This document shows positions 1 to 5,138 of a stretch of 6,214 bases of DNA, one piece after another. Within the stretch, counting starts at the first letter, position 1. Each line of letters begins with the position of its first letter. The position numbers were made by a program, and so were the translations under genes. This DNA is from Clostridia bacterium. Its GTDB lineage: Bacteria; Bacillota; Clostridia; Christensenellales; UBA1242. The DNA lies in the NCBI GenBank assembly GCA_017616705.1, contig JAFZXQ010000034.1, forward strand, positions 1 to 6,214, in the 5' to 3' direction. A model generated the notes under the pieces. The model was not told the DNA's origin, made no database searches, and saw only the letters and a program-made list of their open reading frames with translations.

Positions 1-120
1 ATTTTACATATTTTTCATATATTTAATTCCATTTTTGCGGTTTTATTTGTGGTTTATTGATTACCAACAATTAAAAATATTAAAAAACTGCAAATAACAT
101 AAAAGCAACAAAAATACGCA

Positions 121-149
121 ACAAAAAACCGCTTAAAAGTTAAGCGGTT
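121..149 (-). terminator. Rho-independent terminator of the rpsF-ssb-rpsR operon
   Basis: A perfect 10-bp inverted repeat (127-136 with 140-149, arms AACCGCTTAA and TTAAGCGGTT) surrounds a 3-nt loop. Read on the minus strand, the hairpin runs straight into a T-rich stretch (126 down to 121). It begins 20 nt past the rpsR stop codon at 169-171. The plus-strand side has a poorer, interrupted T tract, so the element mainly terminates leftward transcription. Confidence 0.93.
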
Positions 150-168
150 GGTTTGTTTTCTAATTTAA

Positions 169-438
169 TTAGTCATTTTTATAAGGCAATAAAGCCATAA
201 CTCTTGCTCTTTTAATAGCATTTGTTAATTCTCTTTGATGCTTAGCGCAAACCCCAGTTGTTCTTCTTGGAATAATTTTGCCCTTTTCAGTCATAAACTT
301 TCTTAATTTTGTTGCATCTTTATAGTCAATAGATTCAACTTTATCTGTGCAGAATGGGCAAACTTTCTTTGGAGTTTTGCGAACCTTTTTAGGGTTCTTA
401 TCATCATAGTTAGATTCTTTATTAAATTGCTTTTTCAT
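169..438 (-). CDS. rpsR: 30S ribosomal protein bS18 (cysteine-containing, likely zinc-binding form)
   Basis: This 89-residue protein is small-subunit protein S18, which pairs with S6 on the 30S platform and contacts 16S rRNA. The family core is clear: IDYKD (37-41), the GKIIPRR segment (53-59) and the C-terminal [13 protein letters not shown] stretch (74-86). The first 25 residues are a lysine-rich, probably disordered tail. Cys27, Cys30, Cys64 and His67 form a CPFC...CAKH pattern, which suggests the zinc-binding form of S18; the Bacillus subtilis protein, as I recall it, lacks these cysteines. The ATG at 436-438 is preceded by AAAGGAG (446-452) with a 7-nt spacer. It is the last gene of the operon, 16 bp after the ssb stop codon and just before the terminator. 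Identity is secure; metal binding is inferred from the residues. Confidence 0.98.
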   Translation of the reverse strand: MKKQFNKESNYDDKNPKKVRKTPKKVCPFCTDKVESIDYKDATKLRKFMTEKGKIIPRRTTGVCAKHQRELTNAIKRARVMALLPYKND

Positions 439-454
439 TACGATTCTCCTTTAA

Positions 455-868
455 TTAAAATGGAAGGTTATCGTCATCAATAGGCTCAAATTTGTTAACA
501 ACTTCTTCTTTTGGAAGTTCTTTTTCACCATCATCATCGCCAGTTGCAGAATTCTTAGTTGTTAAAAATTCAACAGTTTCAGCAACGATTTCAGTCATAT
601 ACCTTCTTTGACCATCATTACCTTCATAGTTACGTGTTTGAACTGATCCAACAACTGCAACTTTGCTACCTTTTTTGATATATTTATAGCAATTGTCAGC
701 TTGATTACGCCAAGCGATAACTGGCAAAAAGTCAGTTTCTCTCTCGCCGTCAGAGCTTGTAAAGTTTCTGCCTACTGCAACAGTAAATCTGCAGAAATTA
801 ATTCCATTGTTTGTTGTTGTTAGTTCTGGATCTTTGGTTAAGTTACCAATAATTACAACCTTATTCAT
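455..868 (-). CDS. ssb: Single-stranded DNA-binding protein SSB
   Basis: This 137-residue protein is a bacterial SSB, which coats single-stranded DNA during replication, recombination and repair and recruits partner proteins through its C-terminal tip. Residues 1-103 form the OB fold: the MNKVVIIGNL start with DPE (13-15), FTVAVGR (28-34), the strand with Trp53 (IAWRNQAD), KGSKVAVVG (66-74), TRNYEG (78-83) and the closing TEIVAETVEFL (92-102). Residues 104-130 are a short acidic linker without the Gly/Gln-rich repeats seen in many SSBs, which makes the protein shorter than the 172-residue B. subtilis SsbA. The tip DDDNLPF (131-137) matches the conserved acidic-PF interaction peptide. The Shine-Dalgarno AAGGAG (876-881) overlaps the rpsF stop codon, and the gap between the genes is 11 bp, so translation is probably coupled. 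Placement between rpsF and rpsR is the usual arrangement in Bacillota. Confidence 0.98.
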   Translation of the reverse strand: MNKVVIIGNLTKDPELTTTNNGINFCRFTVAVGRNFTSSDGERETDFLPVIAWRNQADNCYKYIKKGSKVAVVGSVQTRNYEGNDGQRRYMTEIVAETVEFLTTKNSATGDDDGEKELPKEEVVNKFEPIDDDNLPF

Positions 869-879
869 AATTTTTCTCC

Positions 880-1164
880 TTACTTCTTTTCGATCATTGT
901 TCTAACAATGCCGTCTGTAATTTTCATTAATGCAGTTAATTTGTTAGGAACTTCAGGGTTTGATTCAAAGCTCATTAAACAATAATAACCTTCGTTTTTA
1001 TCGTTAATTGGGTAAGCGTATTTCTTTACGCCAAATTTTTCTGGCTCTTTTTCAACAACGCCACCATTATCCTTAACGAATTTAACGAACTTTTCAATCA
1101 AAGCATTTCTAGCTTCGTCACTAACGCTTGCATCAATAATATAAAGCAATTCGTATTTGTTCAT
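880..1164 (-). CDS. rpsF: 30S ribosomal protein bS6
   Basis: This 94-residue protein is S6, the partner of S18 on the 30S platform. It shows the ferredoxin-like family features: the first strand YELLYIID (4-11), a helix rich in Lys and Glu (16-31), the signature FGVKKYAYPI (44-53) followed by EGYYCLMSF (58-66), and a closing helix (72-91). The length matches B. subtilis S6 (about 95 residues). The reading frame is open 48 nt further upstream to 1212, but that extension would encode the Shine-Dalgarno sequence itself. The ATG at 1162-1164 sits 6 nt after a near-perfect AAGGAGGT and gives the conserved MNKYELL start. It is the first gene of the operon and is probably subject to autoregulation through the leader described separately. 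Confidence 0.98.
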   Translation of the reverse strand: MNKYELLYIIDASVSDEARNALIEKFVKFVKDNGGVVEKEPEKFGVKKYAYPINDKNEGYYCLMSFESNPEVPNKLTALMKITDGIVRTMIEKK

Positions 1165-1170
1165 TATCTT

Positions 1171-1178
1171 ACCTCCTT
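1171..1178 (-). promoter_or_regulatory. Ribosome binding site that fixes the rpsF start
   Basis: Read on the minus strand the sequence is AAGGAGGT, an almost full match to the 3' end of 16S rRNA, 6 nt before the ATG at 1162-1164. It rules out the upstream in-frame start at 1212. The AAGGAG part can also pair with UUCCUU (1216-1211) in the leader, so access to it may be controlled. Confidence 0.93.
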
Positions 1179-1217
1179 CTGGACTCATTCGGCTAAGAAA
1201 AATTCTTAGCAAGGAAC
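1179..1217 (-). promoter_or_regulatory. Structured rpsF mRNA leader, candidate S6:S18 autoregulatory element
   Basis: Bases 1192-1199 and 1203-1210 form a perfect 8-bp inverted repeat (GCTAAGAA / TTCTTAGC) with a 3-nt loop, inside the roughly 57-nt leader between the predicted transcription start (near 1221) and the rpsF ATG. There is no T tract after it and it lies before the Shine-Dalgarno, so it is not a terminator. In the RNA a CCG trinucleotide (1192-1190) lies at the 3' foot of the hairpin. From established knowledge, rpsF leaders in many bacteria carry an S6:S18-binding motif with a conserved CCG in a bulge mimicking the 16S site. Two competing outer pairings are possible: UUCCUU (1216-1211) with the Shine-Dalgarno AAGGAG, or GUUC (1217-1214) with GAAU (1190-1187). 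The hairpin is seen directly; the regulatory role and match to the known motif are inferred. Confidence 0.6.
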
Positions 1218-1227
1218 TGTTAGTTTG

Positions 1228-1256
1228 ATTATAAACGATTTTGTAAATTTTTGCAA
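1228..1256 (-). promoter_or_regulatory. Sigma-A-type promoter of the rpsF-ssb-rpsR operon
   Basis: On the minus strand a -35 box TTGCAA (1256-1251), a 17-bp spacer and a perfect -10 box TATAAT (1233-1228) lie upstream of rpsF. The predicted start is near 1221, giving a leader of about 57 nt. The sequence upstream of the -35 box is A/T-tract rich and could act as an UP element, as expected for a ribosomal protein operon. Confidence 0.9.
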
Positions 1257-1272
1257 GAGTTTTTTAAATTTT

Positions 1273-1294
1273 TCTTAAATCTTAAAATCTTAAA
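1273..1294. repeat. Three near-tandem copies of TCTTAAA between divergent promoters
   Basis: TCTTAAA occurs at 1273-1279, 1280-1286 and 1288-1294, with one extra A between the second and third copies. The block directly abuts the -35 box of the ATPase promoter (1295) and lies about 17 bp upstream of the -35 box of the rpsF promoter. It could be an UP-element-like A/T tract or a binding site for a regulator; a chance product of AT-rich sequence is also possible. Confidence 0.5.
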
Positions 1295-1323
1295 TTGACA
1301 TAAATTTAACTTTAAGGTATATT
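1295..1323 (+). promoter_or_regulatory. Sigma-A-type promoter of the P-type ATPase gene
   Basis: A perfect -35 box TTGACA (1295-1300), a 17-bp spacer and a -10 box TATATT (1318-1323) lie 29 bp before the ATG. The predicted start near 1330 leaves a leader of only about 20 nt, enough for the AGGAG ribosome binding site (1343-1347) but not for a riboswitch. The promoter is divergent from that of rpsF; the two -35 boxes are 38 bp apart. Confidence 0.88.
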
Positions 1324-1352
1324 ATTATTAAGTAAACAACTTAGGAGATAAT

Positions 1353-3875
1353 ATGGCACGCAAAATAAAAACAGATAAAGAAGAAATTAATAACCAGCCT
1401 GAAAATATGGCTGCTGTTCAAGAAAAAACCAATAAAAGCGTTAAAATTGAAAAAGTTGCTAAGCCAGATAAAAAGGTTGTTTTCTCACGCAAGAAAAACG
1501 CTGAAAAAGGCGAAGTTAAACAAACGAGAATTAGAAGATTTAAAGCCGAATATTCAACCGGTTTAACTAACGAGCAAGTTGAAGATAGAAAATCAAAAGG
1601 GCTAACTAACTTTACTCCTAACACAAACGTTAAAACCTATAAGAGCATTTTCGTTGAAAATATCTTCACTTTCTTTAACCTACTCTGCTTTGCAATCTTT
1701 GCTAGTCTTGCAATTGTTGGCGCATGGAGCAACTGTATCTTCATGTTCGTTATTATTGCCAACATTGCTATCGGAATTATTCAAGAAATTAGAGCAAAGC
1801 GAACAATTGAAAAGTTAAGTCTTCTTACCGCCCCAATTGTTAAAGTTGTTCGTGATGGAATCGAACAAACAATTGACGTTAATGAAGTTGTTTTAGACGA
1901 TATCATTATTCTTTCAACCGGCAAACAAATCGTTGCGGATTGTATTGTTTTAGAGGGCTCAATTGAAGTTAATGAAAGCCTCCTTACTGGTGAAAGTTTA
2001 CCAATTAAAAAGAAACCTGGTGACACCATCCTTGGCGGAAGTTTTGTTGTTAGCGGATCTTGTCACGCAAGAGTTGATAAAGTTGGCGCAAACACTTATA
2101 TTCAACAGCTTTCAAGCAAGGCTAAAAAATATAGAAGGCCAAAAAGTGAGCTTTTCAACTCCCTAAAACTCATCATCAAAGTTATCGGTATTATTCTTAT
2201 TCCGCTAACAATTTTAATGTATATTAACAACTATGTTGCAAGTTCTCACGTTGGAACTCCAAGAATTATTGAAACAATAACAAGCACGGCCGGTTCAATT
2301 ATAGGAATGGTTCCTTCAGGAATGTTCTTGCTTTGCTCTGTTGCCCTAACCGTTTCTGTTATTAGGCTTGCTAGAAGAAAGGCCCTTGTTCAAGACCTTT
2401 ACTGCGTTGAAATGTTAGCAAGAGTTAACGTTTTATGTCTTGATAAAACGGGAACAATAACTGACGGAACGATGAAAGTTTATAACTGCATTCAACTTTC
2501 TAATACTGATATAACCTTAAAAAGAGCAGTTGGAAGCATTCTTTCTGCCCTTCCTGATAACAACCAAACTAGCCAAGCGCTTATCAACTATTTTGGCTAT
2601 AACAAAGAATTAAAGCCAATTGCAACGCTTCCTTTCTCAAGTCAAAGAAAATTAAGCGCTGTAACATTTGATGGCCACGGAACATATATCCTTGGCGCTC
2701 CTGAATTTGTTATGCCTGAAATGAGCGATAAGAAAACTCTTAACATGATTGAGCAATATTCAAAAGATGGTTACAGGGTTTTACTTCTTGCTCATAGCGA
2801 CTCTAAAATTCAAAAGGATAACGTTCCAGCAAACAAAACTGCCGTTGCCCTACTCATCTTAGAAGATAGAATTAGAGATGAAGCCATTGCAACAATTGAA
2901 TGGTTTAAAAACAATGGCGTTAAAGTTAAAATCATTTCTGGTGATAACCCACTAACCGTTGCTGAAATTGCTAAAAGAGTTGGCGTTGCTAACACTGAGC
3001 AATTCATCAACCTTGAAGGAATGAACGAAAAACAAGTTATTGCTGCCGCAAATAAATATACAGTTTTCGGCCGTGTTACCCCTGATCAAAAGGCAATTTT
3101 GGTTAGAGCAATTAAGGCTAATGGCAACACTGTTGCAATGACTGGTGATGGCGTTAACGATATTCTAGCGCTTAAAGAAGCCGATTGCGCAATAGCAATG
3201 GCAAGCGGAAGCGAAGCCGTTAGAAGCGTTAGCCACATGGTTCTTTTAAATAGTGACTTTGGAAGCATGCCTGAAACGGTAAGAGAAGGCCGAAGGGTTA
3301 TAAACAACGTTCAAAAGAGCTCAAGCTTGTTCTTTATGAAAACGATATTCTCTATCGTGTTTAGCGTGTTTATGCTAATTATTAACAAGGTTTATCCTTT
3401 AAAAACCGTTAATAACTTCTTGCTCGAAACCTTTGTTATAGGAATCCCGAGCTTCCTACTCGCGTTCTTGCCAAATGACAAGCCGATTGAGGGTAAGTTT
3501 ATTTACAACCTGTTTAAAAACGCCCTCCCTGCCGCTATAACGCTTATTTTAAACGGAGTTGCCGTTTACCTATTTGTTTGGTTAACAAAAGGAACGCTTG
3601 ACTGCACCAACGTTTTAACAACAATGATGATGATAACCGTAACCTTTACTGGTTTAGTTCAGTTATTAAGGCTCTGCAAACCTTATACTGCCTTTACCGG
3701 AACGCTCTTTGTTACAATGCTTGCGTGCTGCTTAGTTGCAATGCTTTGCTTCCCTGCTTTCTTTACAATAACCGCATTAGAGTTAAGCGATATGCTTTAT
3801 TCAATCGTTTTAATCTTGCTTGCTCCAACAGTTATGAATGCGCTTTACTTCTTGTTTGAAAAGATAAAGTTATAA
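1353..3875 (+). CDS. Exp7-like cation-translocating P-type ATPase, substrate unknown
   Basis: This 840-residue membrane protein is a P-type ATPase that couples ATP hydrolysis to transport across the cytoplasmic membrane. Visible motifs in order: TGES of the actuator domain (212-215); the M4 motif PSGM (321-324) in place of the usual PEGL; the phosphorylation loop DKTGT with catalytic Asp364; the nucleotide-binding region (FSSQRK 428-433, LGAPE 447-451); the DRIR motif (505-508); GDN (530-532); Lys580; and the hinge TGDGVND (597-603). About ten membrane segments fit: 105-125, 128-145, 272-293, 310-338, 657-677, 687-706, 722-744, 753-771, 781-805 and 813-834. The M4 to phosphorylation-loop segment (MVPSG...LARRKALVQ...LCLDKTG) resembles the Streptococcus pneumoniae Exp7 group. 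By my alignment to SERCA, E309, E771, N796 and D800 correspond to S322, S667, E692 and I696, so Ca2+ should not be assumed. Residues 1-66 are a basic extension with 20 Lys/Arg. The ATG follows AGGAG by 5 nt. Family is certain, subgroup likely, ion unknown. Confidence 0.95.
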   Translation: MARKIKTDKEEINNQPENMAAVQEKTNKSVKIEKVAKPDKKVVFSRKKNAEKGEVKQTRIRRFKAEYSTGLTNEQVEDRKSKGLTNFTPNTNVKTYKSIFVENIFTFFNLLCFAIFASLAIVGAWSNCIFMFVIIANIAIGIIQEIRAKRTIEKLSLLTAPIVKVVRDGIEQTIDVNEVVLDDIIILSTGKQIVADCIVLEGSIEVNESLLTGESLPIKKKPGDTILGGSFVVSGSCHARVDKVGANTYIQQLSSKAKKYRRPKSELFNSLKLIIKVIGIILIPLTILMYINNYVASSHVGTPRIIETITSTAGSIIGMVPSGMFLLCSVALTVSVIRLARRKALVQDLYCVEMLARVNVLCLDKTGTITDGTMKVYNCIQLSNTDITLKRAVGSILSALPDNNQTSQALINYFGYNKELKPIATLPFSSQRKLSAVTFDGHGTYILGAPEFVMPEMSDKKTLNMIEQYSKDGYRVLLLAHSDSKIQKDNVPANKTAVALLILEDRIRDEAIATIEWFKNNGVKVKIISGDNPLTVAEIAKRVGVANTEQFINLEGMNEKQVIAAANKYTVFGRVTPDQKAILVRAIKANGNTVAMTGDGVNDILALKEADCAIAMASGSEAVRSVSHMVLLNSDFGSMPETVREGRRVINNVQKSSSLFFMKTIFSIVFSVFMLIINKVYPLKTVNNFLLETFVIGIPSFLLAFLPNDKPIEGKFIYNLFKNALPAAITLILNGVAVYLFVWLTKGTLDCTNVLTTMMMITVTFTGLVQLLRLCKPYTAFTGTLFVTMLACCLVAMLCFPAFFTITALELSDMLYSIVLILLAPTVMNALYFLFEKIKL

Positions 3876-3911
3876 TTAAAAAATTAACCAACCCTTCTGG
3901 GTTGGTTTTTT
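3876..3911. terminator. Bidirectional terminator between the ATPase and gerAC-like genes
   Basis: A 9-bp perfect stem (3886-3894, AACCAACCC, with 3899-3907, GGGTTGGTT) closes a 4-nt loop. On the plus strand it is followed by six T (3906-3911); on the minus strand it is followed by AATTTTTTAATT. It starts 10 nt after the ATPase stop codon (3873-3875) and lies about 10 nt past the gerAC-like stop codon (3917-3919), so it can end both convergent transcripts. Confidence 0.93.
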
Positions 3912-3916
3912 GTTGC

Positions 3917-5122
3917 CTAAATAAAACTAGAAACTTCAACATTAACAATAAGGTCAACATAACTTAAATAATCATCAGCATTAGGAATTGAGCTTATAAA
4001 CTCTCCCCACTCTTTATTGTTAAATTTATATGCTAAGTCAGCAAAGCCAAAAGCGTCAGCGCCGATGGCTTTTGTTTTATTAAAAACAATTCTTACATCA
4101 TTTTCTAATTGGCAGGCTATTGCCCTTTCAAGCGTTTTAGTTAAGTATGGTTTTTGGGCAATAAATGCGCCGCTTAAAATGGCGTTATTATTAACCTCTA
4201 AAAGCTTTACTTTGTCAAGCATAATATTTAGGCTAAGAGTTGGCTTTTCGCCCAAACTTACGGCCATTTTAACGTTTTTATCGCTAACTCTAACTCCAAC
4301 GCTAGCGTCATTATAAACATCATCATTAACACCATCAATAACGAGGTTAAATTGGTGCGAATTTTTTGCCTTTGCTAAAAGAAAAGCCCTTATCTCATTT
4401 TGATCATTAATCTCGCCTAAATACTTGCCATCTTTAAAGATTGCAAAAGGCGTGAAATATTTAATTCTGCCCTTTCCAACAGATTTGTTTTGTTCCCCTT
4501 CGCTTGAAAAATTGCTAGCATCAGTAGTTATTTCAAGTTCCGGCAAAATTGAAAATGCGCTTGGGTTAAAGGCGTCATCAATAAAGTTTTGAAGCGGAAC
4601 CATTAACGTGCTGAGCGCTTCTTCTTTAAACATAAAAACCTTTTGAAGCCCTAACGAAACGCTAAGGTCAAGGTCGCTCGTTTTGGTTATAACGTCTTTA
4701 GCGCTTCCCTGAGAATAAGCAAGCATAACGCTCGTTGGGATCTGTAAATCACGCAAAAAATAATCAAGCGCCTTAATAGCGTTATCTTCTAAAACTGCCT
4801 TGCTTAAAATAATAAAGTTTGTGTGGCTAAGGCCAGCAATTTCGCCAATTTCAAAAGTTATTTTCTTAACACATTCAGTAACCGAACTTCCGCTTTCGCT
4901 AACAAAATCTAAAACCGCCGATTCTCCGCTAGCCTCTCTTGAAGAAAGTGGCCTTGCTATTTGGGCCGTAACAACATACCCGCTTTCATCTTTATCAATA
5001 GCAAGCCCCGTTATAAGCGCGCGGTTATTAAGACGCGCTTGGCTAGTTAAAGAAACGGGAAAAAGAATAAGCAAAAAGATTATTGCAAAAATCCATGCGT
5101 GGCGCGAGAAAAATCTAAACAT
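3917..5122 (-). CDS. GerAC-family spore germination protein lacking the lipobox cysteine
   Basis: This 401-residue protein belongs to the Ger(x)C family, the C subunit of nutrient germinant receptors in the inner membrane of endospores. Family landmarks: GLAIDKDESG (39-48) with the following strand VVTAQIARP; SHTNFIILS (99-107) and the LDYFLRD..IPTSV segment (119-132) ending in GSAKDV; FTPFAIFKDGKYLG (223-236); and the C-terminal AIGADAFGFADLAYKF (352-367) with KEW (370-372). Length is normal (about 370-410). The N-terminus has Arg3 and Arg7 and a hydrophobic segment (about 10-23). The usual members are lipoproteins with LTGC-like lipoboxes; here the site reads LTS-Gln28, so no lipid can be attached. 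Ser27 and Ala29 fit a signal peptidase I -3/-1 site, or the segment may stay as an anchor. The ATG (5120-5122) follows AAAAGGAG by 8 nt and overlaps the upstream permease gene by 8 bp. Family is secure; the particular receptor is not identifiable. Confidence 0.93.
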   Translation of the reverse strand: MFRFFSRHAWIFAIIFLLILFPVSLTSQARLNNRALITGLAIDKDESGYVVTAQIARPLSSREASGESAVLDFVSESGSSVTECVKKITFEIGEIAGLSHTNFIILSKAVLEDNAIKALDYFLRDLQIPTSVMLAYSQGSAKDVITKTSDLDLSVSLGLQKVFMFKEEALSTLMVPLQNFIDDAFNPSAFSILPELEITTDASNFSSEGEQNKSVGKGRIKYFTPFAIFKDGKYLGEINDQNEIRAFLLAKAKNSHQFNLVIDGVNDDVYNDASVGVRVSDKNVKMAVSLGEKPTLSLNIMLDKVKLLEVNNNAILSGAFIAQKPYLTKTLERAIACQLENDVRIVFNKTKAIGADAFGFADLAYKFNNKEWGEFISSIPNADDYLSYVDLIVNVEVSSFI

Positions 5123-5138
5123 ACGCCTTTCTCCTTTT
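5115..5138 (-). promoter_or_regulatory. Translational coupling site: permease stop overlapping gerAC-like start
   Basis: The minus-strand sequence ATGTTTAG (5122-5115) holds the start codon of the gerAC-like gene and the TAG stop of the permease gene in another frame. AAAAGGAG (5138-5131) lies within the last permease codons, 8 nt before the ATG. Ribosomes ending on the permease can restart at once, which would keep the two receptor subunits in step. Confidence 0.85.

Noticed and set aside
96..124. A minus-strand promoter-like pair TTGTTG (124-119), 17-bp spacer, TATGTT (101-96) left of the rpsR terminator.
   Set aside because: Both boxes are weak, the -35 box overlaps the terminator T tract, and no ribosome binding site or gene start follows within the window. 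AT-rich sequence yields such matches by chance.
1192..1210. The 8-bp hairpin before rpsF as a transcription terminator or attenuator.
   Set aside because: It is AT-rich and is not followed by a T tract on either strand that would support intrinsic termination; on the minus strand it is followed by the Shine-Dalgarno region.
1165..1212. A longer rpsF reading frame starting at 1212.
   Set aside because: The extra 16 codons would span the hairpin and the Shine-Dalgarno sequence, have no ribosome binding site of their own, and precede the conserved MNKYELL start of S6.
1418..3307. Several short open frames within the ATPase gene, antisense and out of frame.
   Set aside because: All lie inside a continuous, motif-rich 840-residue coding frame and show no protein family features or start signals.
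5030..5050. A frameshift that removed the lipobox cysteine of the gerAC-like gene.
   Set aside because: The frame is continuous from signal segment to C-terminus, the family motifs on both sides are in the same frame, and the codon at the cysteine position differs from Cys codons at every base.
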